Assembly (NCBI GenBank): GCA_013407085.1
Contig: JACCGJ010001431.1
Coordinates: 1-64,000, forward strand
Direction of reading: 5' to 3'
DNA: 64,000 nt
Origin: Atriophallophorus winterbourni
Taxonomy: Eukaryota; Platyhelminthes; Trematoda; Plagiorchiida; Microphallidae
Part shown: positions 1-11,238 of the stretch, in pieces
How the letters are laid out: the number at the start of each line of letters is the position of its first letter
Position numbering within the stretch: the stretch's first letter is position 1
The notes under the pieces: model-generated
Told to the model about the DNA's origin: nothing
The model's database searches: none
What the model saw: the letters and a program-made list of their open reading frames with translations, nothing else
Translations under genes and position numbers: made by a program

Positions 1-63
1 TTCGGATACTACATGAATTTCCGTATAGCACTGTTGCGACGGGACCCAGCAAAACATTTTGAC

Positions 64-1350
64 TCAATCCTGCTTGTTCCTCGGGCGTAGTACCCGAGGA
101 GACAGCACATTTTTTGGCGTGCTATTCTGGATGGATGAATAAACCTCTACCTCTTGAAGTACCGTTGTATTCTGAAGGTTACTAACCATCAGCTGCGGAA
201 TTGCGGGGTAAGTACTATGAACGACGTTCAGATCCAAAGAACCCTCCGTTGTTTCTGCATCTGATACTGCCATATCTTTTTCCGAAGGACATTGCGAGCT
301 GCCACTCGGCATTTCATGCCAAAGATCACTCTTCTTTGTAGATCCGTTGTTGTCGTCGGGCACAACAACGTGTTTACCTTTAATGATTCTGTCCAGACTA
401 TTATAACCTGCTAGGAATTTATCACGATCGTTCTGTGAGATAAATTCAACTAAGAGAGGCCTTGGACTTATGCCCGTCGCACCTTTGGTGCCCTCCCACA
501 CTCCTACACGATGAACGCGCCTTATCGCTGTGTCTGGACGCATTTCAGCATTTCGGAGCAGATTTCTTATGCACGTCCGATCCAGTGATCTACGTGCTTT
601 AGCCTCGCGTATGTATGGTTCATCCTGATTTAGCACCAGGACATTACGAGATTTATCTCGAATCCCTAGACGCGCTGATTTAATCATTTCAATGTCCCTG
701 GAGACTTTCTCGAGGCTAGAAACGACAGCAGCAAGTAGGTTTGAATGGGAGGAAGGAAGCCCCCTGGTATTCAAAATCTTTTTCGATTTAGCCTTACTTC
801 GACCTTTACGGTGCTTCGAAGGCGATCCCTCTGCCGTGATAGTATCAGCTACAGCTTGAGTCGACTCCCTATCCACTATATTGCTGTTTCGAGGCTTTTT
901 GGAACGAGATTTTTCTCTCATAATAACAATCGAATCAGCCTTCACTGACGGAATAGCTTCTTTGGTGCTATCGCGTGGCTTTTTAGGACGAGAAGATTTA
1001 GTCCCCGTAAGATTCGAATTGTTGATCCTCGTTGTGCTCTCCTTCACAACTTCAGCATAAGATTTTTTACGGTTAGGCTGTTTTGGAGTGACAGGTTGCC
1101 CGGGAGAAGCGATTTTGGGTTTTTCTGAGAATGCCTTTTTCGCGGCCCATTGGCACTCGCTGCACATCCATTGAAGCCAACGATGCGCTACATACACCTT
1201 ATAATGCTCGGGATGTATTCCCGAACATTTCGGATGAGCCCATCTCTTGCAAGTATGGCACTCAATACCCTTATCTACCTTTCGGTGACATGAATTCTTC
1301 ACGCAACTAGCATTAATCATTGTATAATCAATAATGGAATAATGAGCCAA
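64..1350 (-). mobile_element. LINE ORF1 protein with PHD-like zinc finger, 428 aa, intact
   Basis: An uninterrupted 428-residue frame reads leftward from an ATG at 1350 to a TGA at 64-66. Near the N-terminus (about residues 16-66) the spacing is C-x4-C-x8-C-x2-C-x4-H-x2-C, followed by W-M-C-x2-C, a C4HC3 PHD-like finger. The middle is very basic and Ser/Lys-rich with several KKPR-type stretches, and the C-terminal half contains an acidic/basic mixture resembling an RNA-binding ORF1. PHD fingers in ORF1 are known in CR1-clade non-LTR retrotransposons, and CR1-like RT fragments are common elsewhere in this window, so I infer an ORF1 of such a LINE. ORF2 would lie to the left of the window edge; a second ATG follows about 6 nt after the ORF1 stop. 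The lack of stops makes this the least decayed element here. A host PHD protein is the alternative, but no introns or host homology are evident. Confidence 0.6.
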
Positions 1351-1499
1351 AAAATAATTTCAGAGAGCGTCATAGATAGCACGTCAAATTTGAAACGTAC
1401 GCGCAAACGATAATCAACAGCAAAAAACTTGTACTATTTTCTTTTGCTGTTCAAATTTTGATAAACTGATCATGTATTGCATGCCTTGGATATCCAAGA

Positions 1500-1845
1500 A
1501 TATATTATTATTATTATTAATATTGGACCTAAAACGCTTCCTTGTATGTTTCCGCCCGTAAGTGGCAAAGTTCGTGAACGGTTGTCATTTATATCTACAG
1601 AAAATATGCGACCAGTGAAAACAAAATTTGAACCGCGAAAGTAGGTTTGCAGTAATATCTACAGAAGATGATTCTGTGATGGTCAAATTATGCGGGACCC
1701 TGTCAATGGCTCTCGTATTATCATTGAATACAAGTATGACTCGAGGGCCTGAGAATATCACCAACACGTTCCGAATTTCAATTGCTGTTTTTGACCTCCT
1801 GCGGTCGATGTTAACAATGAATGCAGAGCACAAACGCATGAATTT
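1500..1845 (-). mobile_element. LINE reverse-transcriptase scrap (motif QGSVLGPIL)
   Basis: Reading leftward, one frame contains Q-G-S-V-L-G-P-I-L, the RT motif preceding the FADD box in CR1/jockey-type LINEs, with frameshifted RT-like sequence before it. The similarity stops at about 1520, where a (TTA)n tract begins. The + strand here ends in TTGCATGC, then CCAAGAATATA and (TTA)n; the same end occurs near 5510-5550, so the tract may be the tail of a + strand repeat abutting the RT scrap. Confidence 0.5.
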
Positions 1846-1874
1846 TTTGTACAGCTTTTTTAATGCCTAAACAG

Positions 1875-2790
1875 ACAAATTCTGAAGGTACAGTCTTTCG
1901 CGCAGCGCTCGCAACGACGGTCAGAACTCGGTTGTTAAGCGTTAGTTGCATGCCGGCGGCTTGATCTGCCTTCAGCAGCAATAGCTGTATCTGTTCCTCC
2001 CCATCTTGAAGACGACAATATACGCAATGACTTCAATGTGAGCGGTCGAGAGCAAGTTCTTCCCAACTTGCGGGTCAATGGCAAGAGCTATTATTTCTTT
2101 TTCGCAAACGTCTTTGTACCGCAAGTGCGGTCTGCCCGATGGTCCACTTCCTGATTGTAACTCACCATAGAGTAGATCTTGCGAAATACGACCATTTTAT
2201 TTTTTCAGACGTGACCAAGCCACTACAGGGAGCGCTGCCGTAGTATGGTAAACATGCTCTGTAGACCAGCTTTTGAAAGCACTTCAGCATTAATCACTTT
2301 TTTATATTTGATATGTTTAGGATAGGACGGATGCTTCTTAGGTGAAAAGCATTCACCTTCCGTTCTTGTCTTGCGTGGGTGGTCGAGGTTAAACTGTTGT
2401 ACAGCAAAGCATTTAGTACGCACGCGCTGTATACAATCATCTTTGTCTTTACAGTCAACTTGCGATTACCCCAAACAAGAGAGTTTAATCGTGTCAAAAT
2501 GACAGCTGCCATGCTAAACCGATTATTAATCTCAATGTCTAACAAGAGGTTATTCACAATAGTTGAACCAAGATTCGTGTTATGATGTACTGGTTCAAGT
2601 TGACAGTTTCCAACAGTGATGATTGGAGGCGATACCGTCCCTTGGCCAAGGACTTTGTTCTTGCTCATGCTGATTGTTAGCTCAAAGTCTTTGTATGCCA
2701 ATGAAAAAGAGTCCGTTAGCGACTGGGGGTTCTCTTGAGAGTGAGCAATAAAGGCTGCATCGTTGGCAAACAGCACATCCCGTGCATGGT
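1875..2790 (-). mobile_element. LINE RT C-terminal half, family with YKDVCKRDM-type tail, decayed
   Basis: The frame ending at 2294 (160 aa) begins with L-F-A-N-D-A-A, a degraded form of the RT catalytic FADD box. It continues with L-T-I-S-M-S-K-N-K-V, then N-L-G-S-T-I, then V-Y-S-A-C-V-L and R-S-I-R-P-I-L, the thumb region of a widespread invertebrate LINE family. Further left (2220-1900), shifted frames give G-R-I-S-Q-D-L-L-Y-G-E-L and G-R-P-H-L-R-Y-K-D-V-C. The second catalytic Asp is altered and several shifts are present, so the copy is dead. Other copies of this family lie at 22640, 26890, 45880 and 51830. Confidence 0.75.
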
Positions 2791-3635
2791 TTGTGCTCTG
2801 TTCAGGTTAAGAATTGGGTAACATAAGAGTTGAGTAAGGCTGGTCCTCTTGTGTCCATTGTTCTGTTACAAGAATAATTTCTACTGAGTTTTAAATAAGA
2901 AAATATTTCAGCATTTGGATTTTAGGTGTAATTGATCTGGCATTTATAAGTATGATACTAAAACAAGGAAGAGTGAAATTAAAAGAAGTAAAGGTAGACT
3001 TAGGCAAAAATTTGGAGCAATTAGTGTTTCATTTATATTTTTGAAAAAATTTCATGGTTATAAAAAGGCGTGTGTGGCATTGGGATGTCTATCGTGTGTA
3101 ACATTTGTGGTCTTGTGTCATGTAATCAAATTAGTAAAATGGTTGAATACAATGACCAAGGGGTAAAATGAGGGACGTATTCAATGAGGAACTGGGTATA
3201 CTGCATAGGGCGGTATGTTATTTGAGTACGGTGACTGATATCGTGTGTGCACCTAATATTTCTATTGGCTAACGTTACATGTTCGTTTAAAGGCTTCCTG
3301 ACTACTGTGTTTCTGAATGAGCTAGGATTTGGAAGAAAAGATGGTGTCTGTCAAAATTTAGGTAAGCGGAATTACCACTCAGAGGGCGGCGGTGTTCTGT
3401 GCACTATGTCGTTTTGTGCAGGTGTTGGAGCGTGACTTCTTGCAGGTGGTGTGAAGACGGATGAATCACACTGCATACTCTCAGTTGCAGAGAGAATGAA
3501 TAGTTTGTGTGCTTGATGGTAATCTTGTGCTTACTACAACCGAAACGCGCCTGCATTTGAGTGAGGTCAGGTTTCATAGTAACAATAGAAAATCTATGTA
3601 TGGATTTTAAACATTTTTCTATTCTTTCTTCTAAT

Positions 3636-3676
3636 ATCTATATTTATATATATAACTATAATATATATATATATTA
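3636..3676. repeat. AT-rich microsatellite
   Basis: Runs of alternating A and T with a few interruptions. Confidence 0.9.
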
Positions 3677-4189
3677 CACGAAACATTTGTCAAAAAATTT
3701 TATAAGAATTGGAGGTTCGCTGTTTCATGCCGTTTTTGCGTAATCGGACAACATCATCACAATTTGCAGGAATGCCATATGAAGTAAGAATACAACTTTT
3801 CATGTCATTCAATTGATAATTATCAGCTACATTAAATAGAATGATATTCTTAGAACGCATTTCTTTCTGACTAATTTCAGTGCATAGAGTTTCTAGAAAT
3901 TTATTGACTTGGATAAGGATATCAAGATCAATAATGGTATTAGGTTTAATAAGAGATAATGAAGTTTAAGAGAATCGAAGAAAGTTTGAGAAGTTGTTAT
4001 AACGTTACGTAGACCTAATAATTTAGATTCCTATTATCTCAATCTAATTCAGGATTAAAGAAGTGTCGCTATCTAACCTCACTGTGCAATTTCTTGTTTG
4101 AGGATTTTTAAGAATTTTATTACGTTGAGAGATGGATGTTTTATGATGCATCGTGTATAAAATATTGTGGAACGAATATTTTAATTTTC

Positions 4190-4390
4190 AGATATAATCA
4201 CAAATATATCAGTTCCGGTATGTAGCGTATAGAAAAAATAGAAATATGGAAATGTAATTGGGAACACGTACCCTATTAAAGCAGCGCTCGTTCATTTTTC
4301 ATTTTTCATTTTTCTAGATATTATCACAAATATATCAGTTCCGGTACGTAGCGTATAGAAGAAATAGAAATATATAGAAGAAATAGGAAT
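4190..4390. repeat. Tandem duplication, about 126-bp period
   Basis: The string TATCAGTTCCGGTA with about 70 bp of matching flank (ATCACAAATA before, GTAGCGTATAGAA after) occurs at 4207 and again at 4333. The second copy also has an internal repeat of AGAAATAG-AATAT type. Confidence 0.85.
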
Positions 4391-5269
4391 ATAGTTCATA
4401 CACTGAAATCTTCAGATAATGGAGCACTGAATAGTTGTGTTAACGCAAATCACTCACTATATTATTCATATCACGATATATAAACTCAACCACCAATTTA
4501 GTTTTTATTATTCAAGATGGAACTTTCTATTCTGCAGAAATAAGATTTACAGACCTTAAAGCAATATACAAAGAATTCCTTTCATATTTTAATAATAAAT
4601 AAAATATTTCTGTCTGTGGAGATAATAATAGACCATTTCGCACACCTAGTGTATTGCAAAATATATGCATTACATGACTTGTTTTATCCGAGAATATGAA
4701 TTATTATTATTACTATCATTATTATTATTATCGTAAATCTGAATGACTTTGATGAAGTCTGCAAACAAACTACGCTAAGCATCAAGCCAGCTATAACAAC
4801 CATACAGCCATACATCCCAATTATAAAATTGGAGGGGATGATTTCGAACTTCTTCTAAACTTGTTTGACGCTGATATAGAATCTGAAGTTTTCCCTCTAG
4901 TAAGGAAACACTGTTTTTCACGCAGACATTAATCTGGCTCGAAACGCTTTGTATCAAATTATCGAACAATTAACCACACAGCAAATCTTTATAGATTACT
5001 TGAAAAAATGAAAAGAGCTATTTCAAATCACTTATCCCCAAACTTCTTATATAGCGTTGCTACTTACAGTCTGACAGAAGGTTCGATTCTATGAAAGCGT
5101 CGAGATAGCTGTATCGGTGGTTTACCGGAAGACAACATTGATTCGCAGGATAACACTATAAGCTCTCAATTTTCTAGGTATAACAAGTTTTCTATAACGG
5201 CCTCGGCCGTTAAAAAAACTAGGTTAGTATTTGTTGGAGACTGACACTCGCAGACTCTAGTACGTTCGT

Positions 5270-5452
5270 TTATGTGTGAGTCAAGTGCAAGGAGGTGTAG
5301 CCAGTCCAGAATGTCGTTTGAGATCCCTGGGGCGTGCGAGATTTGGTAATCCAGTTTATCTCGGAGTGAATAAAATCACCGAGTATTACAACACCTGGTG
5401 CTATCTCTAGAAGAGACGATAATTTAATTTGAAATAGAGCGTCTTTTTCCAA
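5270..5452 (-). mobile_element. LINE endonuclease-domain fragment
   Basis: A short frame contains P-G-V-V-I-L-G-D-F followed by H-S-E-I-N-W, matching the GDFN..xxW block of the apurinic-like endonuclease of CR1/jockey LINEs; the Asn after GDF is replaced by Ile. No RT follows to the left, so this is an isolated scrap. Confidence 0.65.
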
Positions 5453-5529
5453 ACAAGTGTTTGGATAACTCTAGACTCAGCTTACCACTATTCCAACCTG
5501 ATCAGGTTTTGCATGCTTTGGTTTATCAA

Positions 5530-6425
5530 GAATATAGTATTATTATTATTATTCATCAAGGCATTAGCTAGGTAGATACTATCTGCACGTTCATCGTAGA
5601 AATAGAAAAAATATTTTTCTTAATAGGAATAGCATGATCAATAAGGAGCATGGCTTTTCTGCCAGTTTATCAGTAGGTCGATCGCTTTCTACAGCGCTAT
5701 ACATGTTAGCTATTGTAGCCGGTACATGGTAATCATGAAACGACCATGACTCGCTGACGCCCACAATTTTGTAGTGAATCTCGTCAAATCTACTCGGTTG
5801 CTACAAGTGTTTTGTATTGCGCAGAAGTGCATTGGGGCTGAACTCCAGGGGTTGTGGCTTCTTAAGATCTCTTTTTCCTCGGGCGTAGCACCAGTGGCAG
5901 TTTTGCGCATTCTGAAGAATTTATTTTATCCGGAGATGAAACATTCCTTTTTAAAACGGATGATAGGTCCTGGATTTGAATGTCATCTTCGTGGCCCGGA
6001 TCACTGCAGCTCAACTACGATTCCTCATCAAATTTAAGCGTGTGATGCAATTATCTTTATGTAGCGTTATCGTCACACTACTCTCATTAACGAATTTTCG
6101 CTTTGAGATCGAATAACGTGCGCTTCGTTACTTCGACTTTTTAGCTCTGATTGGGCTGGAAATTTTCTTGTGGGGCGGAGTGTAGTAGTTTCTTTGCATT
6201 TGAGAGAATGTGGCCACGATTGCACGGCTTGGAAATTAGACTACAATTGGCCGCGGCGATCTGTTAGATGCATCAGTTGTGTCTCATCTCCGTTTTTACA
6301 TCTCCGTTTTACAAGGTTTAAAGCTGACATCATGAAATTTACACACGGCCATTTGAGCTATCGATGGGCTGTGTAGACCTCAAAGTGATATGCGACAGTC
6401 TAGAGCGTTTGTGATGTGTCGCACA
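5530..6425. other. No gene recognised
   Basis: Begins with the TTGCATGC..(TTA)n repeat end at 5510-5550. Small frames on both strands between 5700 and 6380 show no family motif. Confidence 0.5.
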
Positions 6426-6429
6426 CATA

Positions 6430-7500
6430 AGGGTTATAAGGATTAGAGTAGAAGTTACAAGTGGCGTACCTCAAGGCTCAGTCTTGGGGCCTATACTCTT
6501 CCTCGTGTACGCGAATGATATACCCGAAATCGAACGCAGCAAAATCATTTTATTTGCGGATGACATCAAAGTCTGGACTAGCATACGCACCATAGAAGTT
6601 TGCCAAATTCTCCAAAAAGATCTCGAAGCACATCATAATTGGCCCTTGCGGAACTGCTTATCATTCAACATCCAAAAATGTAAAATTTTAAACGTCAGTA
6701 AACCATTCGAATTCACATACTCTCTGGGATGTCAGTAACTTTCATGGGTTACTAAAGACAAAGACCTGGGCGTGTAAATTTGCAGTAACCTGAAGTCTTC
6801 ACGGCACTGTTCTGTTGTATACAATAAGTCCTGCCAAATCTTAGCATTGCTCAGAAGGATCTTTGCTCGTTTCTCAAAGCAGATACTCCCACGTATAATT
6901 AACACCTATATCAGACCAACAATGGAGTATGCTGTTCAAGCATGGTCCCCATGGTTACAAAAGGACATGACCTTGCTGCAACGGGTATACCACCGCGAAA
7001 CAAAACTGGTGACCGGGCTATACAACAGGCCATACGAGGAGCGGATTGCAACACTAAACCTCTTTGAATTTTCGTACCGTCGTCTTAGGGGTGACTTGAT
7101 CCTGCTGTTCAACATTCTGCATACCGTGGATCACCCACTCGAACACCTGTTTCATCGGCAAGAAGCACGTGGTAGCAGATCGCATGGCTACAAGTTAATT
7201 ATTCCACACTCCAGATCAAATTGTCGAAGGTTTTTCTTTGCTGTCAGAGTCTGTTTTCTATGGAACTCCCTGCCCCCCGCATATCATTTGCGCAACAAGC
7301 CTGAACATGTTCAAGGCTGAACTTGACAAGTATATGTTGACCAAACCTAACCTTGCACCTGAATTCACGTGCTGACTTTTCATATGTATAAAACATTTGT
7401 GTTGTTTTTATGAATTTCCTATATTTTGAACCTGTGGTTACTGTAAAGTATTTGCTTTTTGGAACATTAAAACTTTGAATAACTTTGAATTTGAATAACT
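6430..7500 (+). mobile_element. CR1-like LINE, RT C-terminal part and 3' end, frameshifted
   Basis: The frame shows S-G-V-P-Q-G-S-V-L-G-P-I-L-F at about 6455-6500 and L-F-A-D-D-I-K at 6547-6570, so the catalytic Asp pair is kept. A stop and shift at about 6735-6800 break it. RT resumes at 6847-7320 with I-N-T-Y-I-R-P-T-M-E-Y, Y-E-E-R-I-A-T-L and R-R-L-R-G-D-L, then N-C-R-R-F-F-F-A-V-R-V-C-F-L-W-N-S-L-P. The 3' UTR ends at about 7466-7500 with a tail built from TTTGAATAAC-like repeats. It is 5'-truncated within the RT domain, which is normal for LINE copies. Same family as the copies at 9593, 47900, 50265, 53820, 55265, 59450 and 59890. Confidence 0.85.
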
Positions 7501-7543
7501 ATACCTTCGGAAACCTTTTTCTTCCAGCTAGAATAAAGGCAAA

Positions 7544-7772
7544 GAGAATAATTTTGTATCAATTCACAATTCTGACATACGGCGACGCACGGAGCGGCGC
7601 AACCACGGAAGAAGACAAAGACTGAGTTTGAAATTATAATAATCGCCTAAAAGTGTATTGTACAAGCATTAATTCGAATGAAATATACATGGCCAAAAAA
7701 CGAATTAACGTAAAAGTCCAAAACTGTATGTACAAATACTAAGTTACAAAGTGATAGTAGTTGACTAAAATA
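7544..7772 (-). repeat. 3' LTR of the collapsed gypsy element
   Basis: It matches 8643-8966 over the segments GGCGACGCACGGAGC, GTATATTGTACAAGCATTAA, ATATACATGGCCAAAAAACG and TATGTACAAATACTAAGTTA, with scattered substitutions. It lacks the roughly 90-bp insertion present in the other LTR. The outer end has diverged. Confidence 0.75.
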
Positions 7773-7988
7773 CTCCCCCATCGGAGCGTTATTTAGACTT
7801 TAAGGAAGGATAACATACCCTCGAAATGCTCATGATGTCACATAGTCAGTTTGGGCCAATGCACATATCTACCATTTCGAGTTTGAAAAGGGAGGATTGG
7901 GATGAACATGGGGATAGGCACATGAGGATTACACGGCGGTTATGAGTGAGGGGTAGTGGCGCTTGATGGAGTTGGCGGCTTGTAATGA

Positions 7989-8270
7989 CTAGCAAGGCAC
8001 AACGAGTTCACCGGGAAGACACAAGGTAGTACCAAAAGCTAACTCTGCGGCTGAGCATTGCATGTCTTCTTTGATAATAGAACGAACTCCAAGAAGAACA
8101 AGCGATAAATTCTCAGTCCATCTATTAGGATCGGGCTGACAAGCTAAAAAAGATCTAAGCTGCCAGTGGAAGCGTTCAACCAATCCATTTGAGTTAGGGT
8201 GGTAGGCGGTGGTTCGGATGTGCTGACAGCCAAGGAGTCGAGTCAAATCTCGGAACAATGTCGATTGCAA
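7989..8270 (-). mobile_element. Ty3/gypsy integrase fragment
   Basis: The 93-residue frame contains I-R-T-T-A-Y-H-P-N-S-N-G-L-V-E-R-F-H, the end of the integrase catalytic core with its Glu (the E of D,D35E). It continues with P-D-P-N-R-W-T-E, L-V-L-L-G-V-R-S and F-G-T-T-L-C-L-P-G-E. This pattern is typical of trematode gypsy elements such as the CsRn1 group. The upstream part of integrase with the two Asp residues is missing. Confidence 0.85.
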
Positions 8271-8642
8271 CTGAACGCCACTGTCTAGAGCCAGTAATGT
8301 TCAGGGAATATACTGTGATTGTGGGGTTGTAGGATCTTTATTTATAGAGGAATCGCTCATGGTGGGGTATTAAGTGAGCATTCCAAAAATAAGCCAAAAA
8401 ATTGACAAATACAAAGTTATCGTAAATACGAAAAATTGCGGTTTGTAGGGCTCACCAAATATGTAGTGGACCAAAGGAAATTAAGTCTGCACTACACACA
8501 ATACGACAAAAAATGGATAGAACTCACTAAAAGACCAATGCATCAAATGTCCAAAGAAAGATCAAGTGAACTCAAACGGTAGCGAGGTAATCCACACAGG
8601 AAAATCCAAGAGATGGAATCCCCGGTGCAGAATGCGCTAAAA

Positions 8643-8966
8643 TGTTGGAGAATCCGTTAATCACAATTCTGGCACGCGGCGACGCACGGAGCAGCGCAAC
8701 CACCGAAGAAAACAAAGTCCGATTTCGAAATTATATTAACCGCCACAAAGTATATTGTACAAGCATTAATTCGAATGAATGCTCAACCGCATACCGTCGA
8801 AGGAAATCTGGGCGCGTGATTAGGTTTTAGCCACCTTCAGTCATGTGCACCTTGAACTTGAACTTGAACTTGAAATATACATGGCCAAAAAACGAATTAT
8901 CATACAAAGCCAAAAGTGTATGTACAAATACTAAGTTACAAAGTGAAGGTAGTTCACTACAAACAC
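8643..8966 (-). repeat. 5' LTR of the collapsed gypsy element, with a SINE-B insertion
   Basis: Read on the + strand it starts TGTTGGAGAATCC and ends near TTCACTACA, giving the canonical TG..CA ends. Relative to the other LTR it carries an extra segment at about 8780-8870 ending in (CTTGAA)n. Confidence 0.75.
8780..8870 (+). mobile_element. SINE-B: about 90-bp short repeat with (CTTGAA)n tail
   Basis: It begins TGCTCAACCGCATACC, contains TTTTAGCCACCT, and ends in repeated CTTGAA. The empty site is visible in the partner LTR (7670-7690), where flanking bases are contiguous. A possible 4-bp duplication TGAA flanks it, though the tail itself contains TGAA. A second copy is at 17144-17215. Confidence 0.7.
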
Positions 8967-9404
8967 ACAAAGCAAATTAAGATAGACATAACAAAAATGT
9001 CCAAACGCGTGTGAGCAGCGTGGAGAATATATTCGGTTTGCGGAAATATTAACTTGTATGCATTATAACAAAATAATATCAAAATAAGCTCGTGTCAAGG
9101 TTGCCACATAATTGTTCATTGCGCTAAATTTTGCTGAGTGCTGGTATTGTGCAAAGCAATACAAATTAATAGGATTGTATATGTAATTCGTAATAACCAC
9201 TCTGTTAAAATGTAATCATGGTCTATGATTTTGAGTGTTGTAAAAAATCATTGCTCAACAGGTATTCAGTTCAGTTCAGTTTGCACAGGACAAACGTGCT
9301 TCCTAAAGGAAGTCACTAATAAAATGGATGATGATAATAATAGGCTTTTTAAGCAATAGATACCTTCGCGTCATGATAGGTAGTATGTAATCTCCGAAAG
9401 TAAG

Positions 9405-11032
9405 TTTTTAGTGGAGTCCCACAGGTTTCAGTACTCGGACCTCTACTTTTCCTTTGTCATCAATGACTTGGCAGCGTGACTCAAGTGTCCTAGCTATATT
9501 TTTGTGGATGATGTCAGTTTATCGGATCACTGAATGAACACCATCTTGAGTATGTCGAAAGGTCATCAAGTAGTCTGCTACATAGTCAATAGTTTATTGT
9601 GGTAAAAATAGCTGCAAGTTTAAAAATAACCACAGGATATTGTACATAATGGGTCGAAATTAAAAGTGATTGTTATAGACGGGGATAATGGGTGCGTTCT
9701 TGGACAGTGAAAAGGTTGGGGTTCAAGCCAAAAGCTTGTAGGGAACCACATGACAATGTTCAAAATATGGGTCCGTGGAAGTTTGGGCAGTTTCGAAGGA
9801 ATGTGAACGCGAATATACGCTGGAAAGAAAAGAAAGGTGCAGTATCAATGAGTACAAATATGAATGAAGTTAAAAATTGCGCAGTATATTGAAAAAGTGG
9901 AGATCAAGACGCTCCTTAAAAATGCTAAGAGAGGGGGCGGAAATAACTGATGGAAGTAGGGAGTTCCAGGTGCGAGGGACCCGAAGCGCGAAAAAATTGC
10001 TTCGACATTCAAGTCGGCTGTACTGATGGGATAACTTGAGGTGGTGTCCGCGATTCCCGGAAGGTGGGGCCAACGACAGCATCCCGCTGCACGGGTGTCC
10101 ATCTTCCGTCAAAATGCGGTAAGTCAAAATCATATCGCCGCGAATGCGACGGTACTTGGTGGAGAAGAGATTAAGCACTTGGAGTCGAGCTTCGTAGCTC
10201 GCGTAACGCAAACCCTTGACTAACTTCGTAGCTCGTCGTTGGGGCTGCTCCATGATGTGTTGATCGCGCTTTAACCATGGATTCCAGACGGAAGCTGCAT
10301 ATTCCAAGTGTGGTCGAACATACGCATTCAATAGGTGCCTGAAAAGCCGGGGATTTACCAGTTAACTTTACAAAAATCTATCGTCTAGAGTCGTTAAGAA
10401 TCTCCAGGTTTCTGGACCAGTTGGTATACTTGAGATTAATAGGGTTTCGAAAGTTCGTGACTTAGGTATTGAGGTTTCAGTGAACTTTAAATGGGCTGAT
10501 CAATGAGCAACTACTGCACAACGATTTAGGAGCGAGCTATTTCGCCTTCGATCAGTTTTATCCTGCAGGTCCCCGGAGGTTTTTATACCACTATACAAAG
10601 CACTCGTGAGACCGCATCTCGAATATTGCGTCCAATCATGATCACATTATTTGCAAAAGATATTGACAAGCTTGAATGTGTCCAGCGCCTAGTTTCTCGT
10701 TTGATTGAGAGGAGATTAGGTAGGTCTTATGATCTACGATTGCTGATTGTAGATCTCTTCTCACTGAAACTAAGGCGCCTTCGTGGTGATCTGATTAAAA
10801 CCTCTAAAACCATAACATATTTCAGTGCTGTTTTTCCATGTCATATGTGTGCTCTCGCGTCAAGTGTGAGTACTCGAGGGCACCTATTAAAACGGGCCAA
10901 GCGTCATGCAAGGTTTAATGTTCGTAAGTACTTGCACTGAGAGTTTCGCTCAATTGATCAAATACAGCTTATGTTCGGACATAGGTGTTCTGGTTCGGGA
11001 GTTATAACACCCGGTCTTTTCTACCAGCCTCT
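9405..11032 (+). mobile_element. LINE RT relic, interrupted by another LINE
   Basis: The first part (9405-9592) reads S-G-V-P-Q-V-S-V-L-G-P then I-N-D-L-A and F-V-D-D-V, the RT active-site region. The frame is lost at 9593 and RT resumes at about 10335-10940 with [17 protein letters not shown] and L-R-R-L-R-G-D-L. Stops and shifts are present throughout. The break coincides with the minus-strand element at 9593-10327. This is a different, more divergent family from the FADDIKVW copies. Confidence 0.7.
9593..10327 (-). mobile_element. CR1-like LINE 3' end nested in another LINE, with TSD
   Basis: A minus-strand frame (10331-9870) reads A-Y-V-R-P-H-L-E-Y, A-T-K-L-V, R-R-I-R-G-D-M and F-F-A-L-R-V-P-R-T-W-N-S-L. 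It has a 3' UTR to about 9600 containing the family's TAACCACAGGAT-type end (seen on the + strand). The element is 5'-truncated. The 7-bp string TCAATAG is present at both edges (9586-9592 and 10328-10334), consistent with target-primed insertion into the older LINE. Confidence 0.75.
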
Positions 11033-11137
11033 ACTTACTTTACTTTACTTTTGTGCGACTATCTCCTCCTGGAGGATGAGTCGGCTCCAATGAAGGTTCT
11101 TGGGGATTTGGGTACAAAGCGGCGTCCCCAGCACCAC

Positions 11138-11238
11138 TGTCTAGGCCTGGGCAACCTGACACTATCTTAGCCCACGTGCAGTCTCTCACTGTGCGGCACT
11201 TTGCCTGGACCAGGCTTGTTCTTTCATACATACATACA
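11138..11238 (+). mobile_element. SINE-A copy 1, 5'-truncated, perfect 11-bp TSD
   Basis: Inserted in the RTE 3' region. The string CCCAGCACCAC occurs at 11127-11137 and 11239-11249. The insert starts in mid-element (TGTCTAGGCCTGGGC), runs through the conserved 3' part and ends in (CATA)n. Truncation at the end opposite the tail fixes the polarity. Confidence 0.85.

Larger units (their letters stand above)
2790..5260. other. Gene-free AT-rich stretch
   Basis: No coding frame with recognisable motifs. It contains an AT microsatellite (3636-3676), a short tandem duplication (4190-4390) and an ATT-rich tract near 4695-4732. Small ORFs here have no splice context or family motif. Confidence 0.6.
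7544..8966 (-). mobile_element. Collapsed Ty3/gypsy LTR retrotransposon
   Basis: Two similar direct repeats (7544-7772 and 8643-8966) flank only about 870 bp of internal DNA, which contains a minus-strand integrase frame (8270-7989). Gag, protease, RT and RNase H are gone, so this is a large internal deletion derivative. Just inside the left repeat, the minus strand reads a purine run (GATGGGGGAG at about 7774-7784), as expected of a polypurine tract before a 3' LTR, which fixes the orientation. No convincing tRNA primer-binding site was found inside the right repeat. Confidence 0.75.
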
